DNA from: Bugulina stolonifera
Taxonomy: Eukaryota > Bryozoa > Gymnolaemata > Cheilostomatida > Bugulidae
Direction: 5' to 3'
Assembly (NCBI GenBank): GCA_935421135.1
Contig: OW285195.1
Location: forward strand, 9,268,391 to 9,332,390
Length of the DNA stretch: 64,000 bases
The first letter of the stretch is position 1; each line of letters opens with the position of its first letter. Position numbers and translations under genes: made by a program. Below are positions 12,401 through 24,400 of the stretch, piece by piece. Under the pieces are notes generated by a model, which saw nothing but the letters and a program-made list of their open reading frames with translations, did no database searches and was not told the origin of the DNA.

Positions 12401-15400
12401 GATTTCTTATAAATCTAGCGTCGGGCCTAAGTCCTTAGATTACTACTACTTTTTTCTACAGTCCTTTAGAGTATAAACCTACAGACCTATGTTGACCCTG
12501 GACTCTTCTATGAATCTCAGCTTCGGCCTATGTCATTATCTATAATTACAAGAACTTAACTAACTGTTCACTTGTTATGTAATGTGTGGAAGTTACCTTG
12601 GTCGTTCTCTGCCAACCTCCAAGCACTTCCCGTACCCGTGCTACATCGGCACTCGTACGTAACACAGCTCAAAACATTACAGTACTGCCTATTCGCTATA
12701 GATATATATTTGATTTATATACATGTACGTTGGCAATGTCAATTTAATATATCAATACAGCATTATTGACCAGAAGATAATAATAATGACTTGTGTTTAC
12801 ATATTTTAGTCTCGGAAAGAATATTCAAATGTATTCAAGTTAGAGAATTCAATGAGGAGAGGAATTCTTACCAGCCAGTGCTACAGTGGAACTCTATTCC
12901 TTCAGATATTCAGTGTCAGGGTAAGTTAAAAATTATTCTAATAAGAGTGATGCACTTTATAACTGTATGTTAAATAACTTTACACTCTTCACTTCTATCT
13001 ATTAATCCCAGGTAAAAAACAATGATCTAAGGGGATCTGCATAATTGTGATTGTAATTGTATATAAAAGTGATGGTATTCATGTTATAAGACGACATGTG
13101 AAATGCAAAGTTTTCCTCTCACGAAGAGAGACAACAACTTCACTCGTTGACTTATGCCAAGTAATATTTCCCATTGTCACCCAAATCAACTTCACTAAAA
13201 CAGTGTTCTATGATATTTCTAATTACTAAAACATGTACTTGAATGTTGTGTGGTTTTATTTTCTACAGCTGGAAGACTAAAAACAAAACCAGAGTACGTA
13301 GGAAGAAAGTAAGTATAATTATGTTGTATATGTATATTTTGTACAATATGAAACAGCAGTGATTCACATGCAGCTGGGTTTAATAAAGGAACACGTATCT
13401 GGCGTTGATTATAAAAAGGAACTTACCATTGAATAATAAATATCATGAGTATGTACTGCTAGCTGGGTGAGATAGCACCTAGTGGAATGCTGAATAAAAC
13501 TCATTAATTCAATAAGTCCAAGTTTTCTATTTGCTTTTAAATTACCAAGAACTGGTTTGTTTGTTTATTTTCACATCTTCAATGATTCTTATTATAAGTG
13601 CATGTATTTGTAGGACTTTTGGACCCACAGGATACACAGGTATACACACAGTAATGCTTCCTTTGCATCATGTTTGCAGCTGCTATTTACCTGCTTTAAT
13701 TGGATTTTAATTAGCGTGATATTCCTGTAAATAAAATATGGCTTGTGTACCAGTTGGTTATTGTTGATGATTGCCATTTTAGACCAGATTAAGCTTGCAG
13801 TAGTTCCACCAAGTGGTGTTAAGGTGAGCTCTTCATCAGGAAGTCGACATAGACTTGTGGATTACAGGCTAGATCAAGTATGGCAATCTGAAGCATCATC
13901 CAACCAATGGATCATGTTAGACTATGGGATGTTTATATCTATCTTGGCTGTGAGACTCTACTTACCAACAGAAGCAGGTATTTTCAATAACTATAATTTT
14001 ATTTGTCTTGTCAATGGGTTATGTTAGACTATGGGATGTTTATATCAATCTTGGCTGTGAGACTCTACTTACCAACGGAAGCAGGTATGTTCAATAACTA
14101 TATTTTTTGGGTCTGACTCACCTCTTGTCTATGTTATATGGAATGCATGCACATGATGTACGTATATTCTAGTAGAATAGTTAGGTAGTGTGGTATTTAA
14201 CAGCATACTATAAATACATATGCATGTATATCTAAAATTATTATTATTTCAGGTATTCCATGTCCCAAGGAGTTATCTTTTCTCTCTACACTTGTATCTG
14301 ATACTGAACTAACACCAGATGTTAATGATATGTTATGGATGCAACATATACACCATAATCAACCAATCAGTGATGAGATAAAGGACTTTAACTTCAACAT
14401 TGGTGAAGTGAGATGTTATAAACTGGCGTTGGTTTGTAATAGTTCTGAAGGATTTGCTATCAAGGAAGTCCAGACATACTACATAGGTATACTGCATTTT
14501 GTGTATGATTAATATACCTCTGTTCGCTCTTTAAGGAATGCCCAAACTTAGTCTCGTTGAATTGTATCCTTGCTCCACCCTACCTTGATTTAAAAGTGTT
14601 AATTTATGTACTCATTCTTATATACAGTAATTTTCTTGGTATTATGGAACTAAATTATCACTAATTTCCAAATGATCCATCTACTTTCTACCAGACAGCC
14701 TGCAGTAACTTCTAAAATTAACTCATAGTTTTTAAACACCTGTACACTGGTACACTGTACACTGTATTACATAAATTCTCATTCAACTCTGTAAGAATTT
14801 TCAAACTTTATATTCCACAAATTTATAGTTGCAACGTATTTATTTCAGTCAATCTCCTCCACTCCAACTCTACAGTCAACAGTAGCAGTTCTATCAACAA
14901 CTCCAACTCTACAGTCAACAGTAGCAGTTCTATCAACAACTCCAACTCTACAGTCAACAGTAGCAGTTCTATCAACAACTCCAATGTACTGAATACTGTT
15001 GATGGAATGGTAATGTCTGCCGATGGGATTCATTACTTCATGTCTTCAACTGAAGCTGATCAATGGTTTGCTGTGTATCTAGGTCAAGGATACTTTGTTA
15101 TTGATATCCTATTGGTCAATAGTGCTGGTGGTAAGTATATCATATTGTGATGGTACGCCCAGTCGTATCTTACATCTGACACTCATTATTGCGTGCATAC
15201 ATGTATATATCTGCTTGTACTTTACTCTTATATTGTTATATATGATTGTATGATTATATCTAAGTCTTTTAATGCCTTTTATACCCATGTACAGAGGCCC
15301 GACCTCTCAGAATCCATTGATATTCATTTTGTACATGAATTGGACCATTATAAGCAACTTTTGTAGAACCCGACCTATTTTGGGTCGGCCGTCGGGCTTC

Positions 15401-18400
15401 CGGCGGCCATCTTGTTGCGCAACTTCCGGACGACCACACGTCGTCTTTTCCCGACGTCACGTCGGCCGGAAGTCCTTATACTATATAAAGGGCACTGTTT
15501 TACTGTTCATTGTCTCAGTCTACACTTGGCTTTCAATAAAGACACATCTATACTTGATACAGGGACTTTCTCTTCCTTTTACTAGGTCATTCGCTTTGCG
15601 AACCGCCTACTAGGTTGAACTACTCTCTTTCACTGTATAGTCTGAAGGTCGGACTTGAGATCAGATGGGTCGTCTTTGGTAGTATTTGGGCTACTGAGAC
15701 CGCTCGATCTTTCATGTAATGCGAAGTCCTATTACCACTCATAGGCACTTCATTTCTGGGTCGATAGTCGTCCAAGGACGACCGCACCAAAACACAGAAA
15801 CCATTACATTGGTGGCAGCAGTGGGATTCTAAGGTCGTACTCTTACGATACGAAGAGAAGGAAGGTGACCTCGGACTCGGGTGACCGGCCGACCTCATTC
15901 TTCAATACTTCTACGGCGATTTAGGACTCGGACCCGGGAACCTTGGATACGAGAAGGTGACAAACGCTAAAGTGCACCCATAATTCTCGTGGTTCCGCTG
16001 GATGTAGCCCGACCTACGCCGGATCTTCAATCAAAGACCGACCTCGGATCCAGAACAGATTGACGGAACTCAGTACGACCATTAGGCCGACACGGCCTAA
16101 CAAACCAAAGCAGTTTTACTCACTACCCGACACCCTACCGACATGGACCGGATAAGGAACCTGCTTCAGCAGGTAATGTACCAAGCCGAGCAGGACCTCA
16201 AAACACTCAGCTACAACGGACAAGAGGACGTCGAACTCTTCATAGAAGACTTCACCGCTATGGCAGAGCGTTGCAACTGGAATGACAGAGCACGCCTCAT
16301 ACGGCTTAGAGCCGCCCTACACGGGCCCGCACAAGAATGCGGCCGACCCCGATCAGTCGAAGAGATATTTTCCCGACTGAGGGAACAGTATGGACTATCT
16401 GCCAGAGAAGCCCGATGGAAGCTGTCCACCCTGGAACAGCCAGCCCACACGTCACTCAGAGACTATGCAGCTCTCATCCGCAGACTGATGGCAACAGCCT
16501 TTGAAGGAGCACCCCCTGCATCTTTGGAAGAGTGGGCTGTAGAGAAGTTCTCCCTCTCAGTCCACGACCGTGGCCTACGCTGGTACTACACATGGTTACA
16601 GCCCGACGATATGGAGGAAGCCCTGGAAACCGGAACAGCCTTCCAGAGTAACAAGGGTGGCAAGGCCAACCCTCCAAAGCCACAAGAGGAGCTTCCCGCC
16701 GACCTCCTACGGAAAGCCCTACATACCCTCCTACAGAAATATCAAGGCACAGATGACGGGCCGACGGACACACTAGAACCCGTCCCAGTAGACGAACCCA
16801 TTCCTACTGGAGCCCAGCAAGGAGAAGGTGGACCACCCCACATTGGTCGTCCACAAAGGCCGACGGATACATCAGAACCCGTCCCAGTAGATGAACCCAT
16901 TCCTACTGAGGCCAAACCCAAGAAGAGTGGACCAAACCACAATGGTCGTCCACAAAGGCCGACGGACACATCAGAACCCGTCCTAGTGGAAGAACCTATA
17001 CCCACTAAGCCTAAAGTCAAGAGTAGCCACTCCAAACAGAAAACCCCACGGGTAACTAGCCCATCACACTCCAGGCCGACGGCGTCACCTACACCCGTCA
17101 CAGTGGATGAACCTAAACCCACTAGGCCAACACCAGGCAAGAAACGACCCCACTCAAAGCCGGACACATCCGAAGTGACCACAGATCACCCCCCAAGGCT
17201 GAAAGGACGACTCATATGTCCCGCCCCGTCGGACCAAACCTCACAAGGTAAACCCGACCTATCCTCAACTCAGAAGGATCAACAGGATCTGGCCACGGCC
17301 AGACCCGACACTAATCAGCAATTGATTCCCGCCCAAATTCAGTATGCCCCGACGGACGACTTATCGTGTGTAGAACTGCCAGACACTACAGTCCAAGTCC
17401 GCGGCCTGAGGATCGACACGGAGCAAACCGTGCTGGACCAAACCAGAGAGCTACCTCTGAACCTCTCGAAGAATGTTCAAGTTTCAACAGCCCGACCTGA
17501 TCCAGAGGACGCGAAATGTCGCGTAGCCGAACCTCGAGACATAATCCCAACGACGGAGATACAGTCTATACTGCCAGCAGTTCAAGTACACAAAGCAAAA
17601 CGCTCTTGTACGGAATCTAGCATTGCCGAACAGTTTCAGCCGAAAATACAGATTGCCGAACTCTCGAAGTCCCCTAAAGCGGATAAGAAGCAATCGAAGG
17701 CAACTATTGCCGTGTTCCCGCGCTTATTTGACGAGTCGAACAAAGAAAATGTGCCTGAGGCATTGCCTACAATTGAGCCAATTGCTCATCCCTCGGCTAG
17801 TATAAATACGACAGCTCACAGACGAGTAGTCCTTTCTCGTCCAGCACTTCACCGAAGCACATGTATCCCTACATGTGGTAACTCCTGCACTCCTCGTGTC
17901 ACTGGTGAAGTTAATAGCAGCACTCGTATCCTTTCTCATTCTCGTGCAGACGAGACGGCTACTCCTCCTAGTATGGATCACCCCAACCAGCCTGTCTTCA
18001 CGGCTGAAGGTAAGCAAATCTCAGTGTTACCAGTAAGGACCGAAACAGAATTAGAGGTACAATCAACACCTGTGAGACTGTCAGGCATGAATTCTCTCTC
18101 CCTCCCCACTCGGCATAGACCAGTCGGGACAGAGGAGAATTCCCCTGAACATTCTTACAGGAAAGAGCATGAGTTAGAAGGCGGAGGCTACACATCAGAT
18201 GAATTATGTGTTGTAGATGCATCTCCTCTACGGAAGACACTCACGCCAGACGGCACGCCTCCACCCACTCCACCTCCTGTTACCTCTACCCTGAAGTTAG
18301 CTACAATTAAGCTGCACAAACTCACTGACAAGCTGCCCATAGAGTCGTCCCAGCATTCCGGAGCCACTAAGCCATGGATTAGTACCTTCACTCAACAAGC

Positions 18401-21400
18401 CCGAGACGACTTGGCTAGAAGGAGTCAACCTAACCTCAAATGTGCAAAGTGTGGCTTCTCCGGCACCCTCAAGAGACTGAACATTCACATTTGGCAGCAC
18501 TTTGCCCGCTTCTACTGTCGCTGCGGACGCAGCTCAGTTAGCCGTGATGCTCTAGGCCATCACTTCAGTCGGAGATCCAGTATCTGTGGGAAACGTCTCT
18601 TCCTCACAGACGGGCCCAGCTATGGGGCCCTCATGGAATGGTGGGGCGTAAAGGATCCCCCACCATTTCTACCATGTCGTCCTACTATGGACGGACAGTC
18701 GGGGACAAATAAACCAGTTTATTTGCCCAGCTCCTCCTCCACAAGGAAGCGACCTCCCAAGAGACGGCACAGCCCATCTCCAGAACAGACCCCTGACTCC
18801 GCACCTTCTGATGCTACCTCCTCCTCTTCCTCGTCGCCTACCACTCCTGCTGGACCTTCTCTTTGGCGACCTCCTGCTAGTACCTCCGCAGTAAGTGTCG
18901 GCCCCCCTGGCCGACGCGGACGTCTACCCTCTTGGAAGACGAGGCCTGCTCCAAGGAAGAGTATGCCTGCTCCTCAGTCAGGCCCTCTCTACGAAGGCTC
19001 TCCACCCAAGGTCTCATGTGCAGCTTCTTGTACAGCTTCTCCGCCTCTACTGATCGAGCCACTGCAGTCCAGGCCCACGCTAGAGGTCTCACCGCACCGC
19101 TCTCCTTATACACCTGCCAGGGACCTACTCCGAGCCACTCCAGACTCTCCTGCCGTCCAGTCCCCACCTCCTGCATCTCCTGTACTAACTCAGCCGAATG
19201 CCACACGTCCTGCATCTCCGGATCCGTCGTTCATGCAACAACTTGCTGAACTCAAGCCACGGATTCACTACCTTGCCAGCCGTCAACAGGTGGGGGACAC
19301 TCTACGCCAACACCTGGAACCCCTCTATACTCGAGAAATAGCTCTTCGTGAACTAGCCAACCAGCATCTAAACCACCCCCGACAACTCCAGCTCGTACAA
19401 GCAGACTTGGATATAGTATCCAGAGAATCTACACTGTACCGTACCCTTCTTAACTTGACACTAGAGACACCCATGACCTAGTGTGAGGGGGCTATGTGAT
19501 GGTACGCCCAGTCGTATCTTACATCTGACACTCATTATTGCGTGCATACATGTATATATCTGCTTGTACTTTACTCTTATATTGTTATATATGATTGTAT
19601 GATTATATCTAAGTCTTTTAATGCCTTTTATACCCATGTACAGAGGCCCGACCTCTCAGAATCCATTGATATTCATTTTGTACATGAATTGGACCATTAT
19701 AAGCAACTTTTGTAGAACCCGACCTATTTTGGGTCGGCCGTCGGGCTTCCGGCGGCCATCTTGTTGCGCAACTTCCGGACGACCACACGTCGTCTTTTCC
19801 CGACGTCACGTCGGCCGGAAGTCCTTATACTATATAAAGGGCACTGTTTTACTGTTCATTGTCTCAGTCTACACTTGGCTTTCAATAAAGACACATCTAT
19901 ACTTGATACAGGGACTTTCTCTTCCTTTTACTAGGTCATTCGCTTTGCGAACCGCCTACTAGGTTGAACTACTCTCTTTCACTGTATAGTCTGAAGGTCG
20001 GACTTGAGATCAGATGGGTCGTCTTTGGTAGTATTTGGGCTACTGAGACCGCTCGATCTTTCATGTAATGCGAAGTCCTATTACCACTCATAGGCACTTC
20101 ATTTCTGGGTCGATAGTCGTCCAAGGACGACCGCACCAAAACACAGAAACCATTACAATATCTACTCTCCCCATCTAATAATATAGTTATATATTTAGTC
20201 TGTAATACAGTTCTATTACCTGTCTATTGATGTCATTCATTCTTTCTAATAGATAATGACACCTTCAACTCCACCCTTTACTATAAACTGGATACAGACC
20301 AGTCAGCCATCTATGTATCAGATAACAATCTATGGACAGAAGTTGGTTCTATAAACATAGATACTCAAGATGGTCTGGTAGCCTCACTCCAAGTCAAAAT
20401 ATTTGCTACTCATCTAGCTCTGGTTGGATCAAGTTCAGATGGTCTCTTTATAGATGAGTTTATTGTATTTGGATACACACTGGGTGAGTTGATAATAGGC
20501 TACATCGTCAAACTGTGCTCTTGTAGTACAGCAGCTGCTTGGCTATGTTAGTCAGCAGCGATCTATCTGCAAGGATGTGTGTTTGAGTCCAGCCTATGAC
20601 CTGAAGGTTTTCGTCCTGAAGAAGGTTTCTCTCTCTGTGCCATATTGAACTAATAATAATATCCAGCTCTAAGAATCATGGTGGCCCTTTGACTAGCTCT
20701 GCTATTGGGCAACTATGTTAAAGAATTGTGTTTGGCGCCATGGATATTGTTATTGTTGTTATTATTATTAGATCTGATTTTGGCTAAATAATGCCTAAAC
20801 CATAGTACCTGGCATATAACTGATTGTTCTTGTAGACAACTATGCATTGAATGGAACAGCTGTACAGAGTTCTGACTACACAGAAGGTGTTACTGTAGCT
20901 AGCAATGCTGTTGATGGTGTAATATATGATGGATCTGTTTATGCTCAAACTGAGACAGTTAGTCATCAATGGTGGAGAGTTGACTTGATGGATGTACATC
21001 TTGTATATGCTGTCATAATCTACTCTAGTATTACTAGTAAGTCAGAGTGATCAAATTAAATGTTCATAATTTTGGAGTGGAGTGTCTACTTTTGTTACTA
21101 CTCCCAAATCATCATAATCCAACAATTCTTGACAAATGTGGAATCTTAATCAAAATTAATGGCTATACATTGCGTATTCTACATGGGTTTCATATTTCAG
21201 ATGCTACCGCTGCGGACATTCAGGTGTTGGGCAGTCAACGTTCAATTGGGCCACAATCAGGCTTCTTTCCAGAAGCATGGCCTGTATATATTCATAGAGG
21301 AATAGAGCTAACTTCTCCATACTTACACATTCACCTTGGTCAGCCCACATTGCTTCACCAAGTCGCTGTATTATCCAGTGGAAACTCTGGCTTGTATCTC

Positions 21401-24400
21401 TCTGAAGTAGAAGTCTATGGCAATGGTATGCATGCTTAAAAATTACGTGTCACACTACGTATACTATGAATCACAACTCGTATTCATCTTATTCATTCAT
21501 TTGTTGCTACCTTAACTTGAGAAATAGACGTAGTAAAGGCAAGTATACTAGCTGTTTGAATTGTGATCTTGATTCATTATATATTTTAATATTATGTTAA
21601 GGGTTATATTTTAATATATTTTAACACTACATTGTTTTTTGTTCTAAGTTTTGATAATAAAATATGATTTCTCTCTGTTCTCCAGGTTACACCTGCTTGT
21701 TCAAGACTGATGAGGAACATTATGGAAACATGGCTAAACATGGAACTGTGTTTAAACCTGCATATGCTGGAGATACATTTGAACTGAGCTGTCATAAATC
21801 TATGTCAGTTGTCTGCCCTGATTGTTCAACTAGTGTGAAGTGTTCTCTAGACCTTGATAAATCAACTGGAGTATTTAATATGTACTGGAATATAACAGAT
21901 GAACAGAAACTCTACTGTCAAGGTATTGTTACCCACTATATCTTCTCACTTCTTTATTTTACCTATTTCATTTGTCTGTTTGGTAATACGTGATAGGGCT
22001 GTAATGACCAGGATCTCAAAGCCGGCATTCACTTTTCCAAATATCTGCCCAACCATAAATATTTAATGTGTCTTCGCACAGAACAACTTACCCAAGAATT
22101 CCTTAATCAAATTTCAGCACAGTTGTCGCTAACACACTAGCCTAGGCCAAATACAAAATCCTGATATTCATGTGTAGAAGCCGAAGTGTGCCTATGAGCT
22201 AGAGCTGGTTTCCTCCAACCAATCAGCCTCTCAGGTTGCTAGCCGTTTTGGGAATTTATTTGTGACCTAGGCTAGTTCAACAGGTCCCGCAGACACTAGA
22301 ATTGTCAGTTTTTATTGGCCACAGTGTAAGTAAAGTGAACACCTGTAGACTTTTTTCAATTTCACATGCATATGATTGATTGGCACCACAATTAATAATA
22401 GTTGTTACAGACCAGGTATTTGTATTGGTTAGACCTATGCCTCTGCACAAACTCTTTGTGATTGAGATATTTCAGTTGACTCAACACTTGTTGTAAGCTG
22501 CATCGTACGTAAGATGTTGTAGCAAGCATCATGTTATAAAATTATGTTTGTATTATTTGTTATTTAAAGAGATGACTGTAATAGCTATTCAAAGACATTA
22601 AATGTCTGCTGCAGAGTGTTGTATCGTCATCATTAAGTCATAATTAGTTCCATGTTGGAATAACTAGATGCAAAAGTGGGGATTTACCACTCCAAAGGTT
22701 TCTGTGGTGGGTCCCAAAATTGATGCAGCTTCCTATTAAAAAGTTTTTGCTAGAGCTTTGGCTTATGATCTAGTTTGTTCTACAGGTGCAATGCTCTGCA
22801 TGGTTGAGGACGTGAGGGAGACCCCTGTTGCTATTTCACCATCCATGAACTTTCTGAATATCTCAGAGTTTGTTTATGCCGGGGAACGGTTACCATATCA
22901 GTGTAGCCCTTACGAACTGGGTCTGACAAGTGAAGACAAGTTGCTAGCATATGGCTATGTGTCATGCAGGTACAGTAGTGAGTGCACACTCCCTTTAACT
23001 TAAAAATGTTGAAATCTTTCACAGGGTGAATGAAGATGCGTGTAATGCACAATTATTCACATCTTGCCGTTGGTCACATAAGGTTTTTAGCAGGTCAACG
23101 CTCTGTAGAATTTATTGTATGCCTTTATAATGTTAATATTATTTTTTTTAATAGTGAAAAATCTAATGTCTCATCACTCAATCCCGACTGTTTCAGCTTT
23201 AATCTCTTACTTCTAGCTCCCATGGTTATTGGATGATTGAAGACACTGACACTATTACTACGTGTATTAACCGCTCGAAGACTGAGAGAAACCTGGCCCT
23301 CAATAAGACTACTTCCATCAGCTCCATCTCGTCTGGTAATCTTTCGTATCTTGTTGACGGTATCGTCAATGAGTTCCTTTCTACAGATGCAGATGGACAC
23401 CAGTGGTGGAAGATAGACTTGTACACTATATACAGTATCAATGCAATTGCTCTCTATGTTGCAGAAGGTGGGACATGCGTCTAAACAATAATATACATGT
23501 ACATGTACATACACCTACAGAAGCACATATCCTTTGAGCTACTTGCAAATAGTGTAGGCATGTCCTATGTAGAGAATGCACCAAACTTATATTGGAGTTT
23601 TTGCTATTAACTCAAATGTGATTTTTGTGTATACCAACTGCAAGTGAACATCAATAGCCTCACAAAGTATATTGCACAATCTCAACTCTTAGTCCAAATC
23701 TGCATATATGCTGTATTACACAGTCATGACACGGTGTTACACATGTATTGCACAGTATTACATCTGTATTGCACAGTATTGCATATATGTATTACACAGT
23801 ATTACATATGTATTGCACAATATTACACGTGTATTGCGCAGTATTACACATCTATTGCACAGTATTACACATGTATTGCACAGTATTACAGAGGTATTAC
23901 ATATGTATTGCACAGTATTACACAAATGTATTGCACAATATCACATGTACATTGTACTTTCAAATTTTTCACACTCAGGCACACAAAACAATCTCCAACA
24001 ACTCCACCTACTTACATCGGTTGTTGTGAACCCTGGGAGTACCCCAGCAGTAGACGTTGGCTCGTGGAAATCCTCTTATTGGTACGAAGGTCCATCTGGT
24101 GACAGAGTTGTTACCATGCGATTTTATCATAGGGTACCTGCCAGGCATGTCGCACTATTCTCCCTTTATGAAGGTGGATTTAGTTTGCAAGAGATTCAAC
24201 TTAATGGTACAGGTGTGTAGATTATGCCCAATCTAGGTGTGGAGCTTTTGTATTTCTATATGAGATAAGCAAATGACATACAAGTTACTTTTGTGATGGA
24301 ATCTCCTAATGTTCATTTACAGAAAATCTGGCTTTAGCCAAGCCCATAGCAGCTAGTAGTACATCAACATATACTAGACAGCCATTAATCAGCGTTGTTG

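Larger units (their letters stand above)
15146..20157 (+). mobile_element. Complete gag-only LTR retrotransposon
   Basis: It is 5,012 bp long, with 663-bp LTRs (15146-15808 and 19495-20157) that start TGTGATGG, end ATTACA, and show no difference that I can see on reading. Target duplication ATAT lies at 15142-15145 and 20158-20161. The unit 1 intron near 4695-4715 shows the empty site. Internal parts are a tRNA-Leu-like primer site, one 1,112-codon gag-like ORF and a G-rich purine tract before the 3' LTR. No protease, reverse transcriptase, RNase H or integrase is present, so it must depend on proteins from elsewhere. It sits in sense orientation in an intron of the giant gene. Confidence 0.92.

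Noticed and set aside
15272..15898. Open frames within LTRs (also at 19621, 47102 and 62614)
   Set aside because: They recur in every LTR copy, including solo LTRs, and cross the promoter and polyadenylation signal; no protein family.
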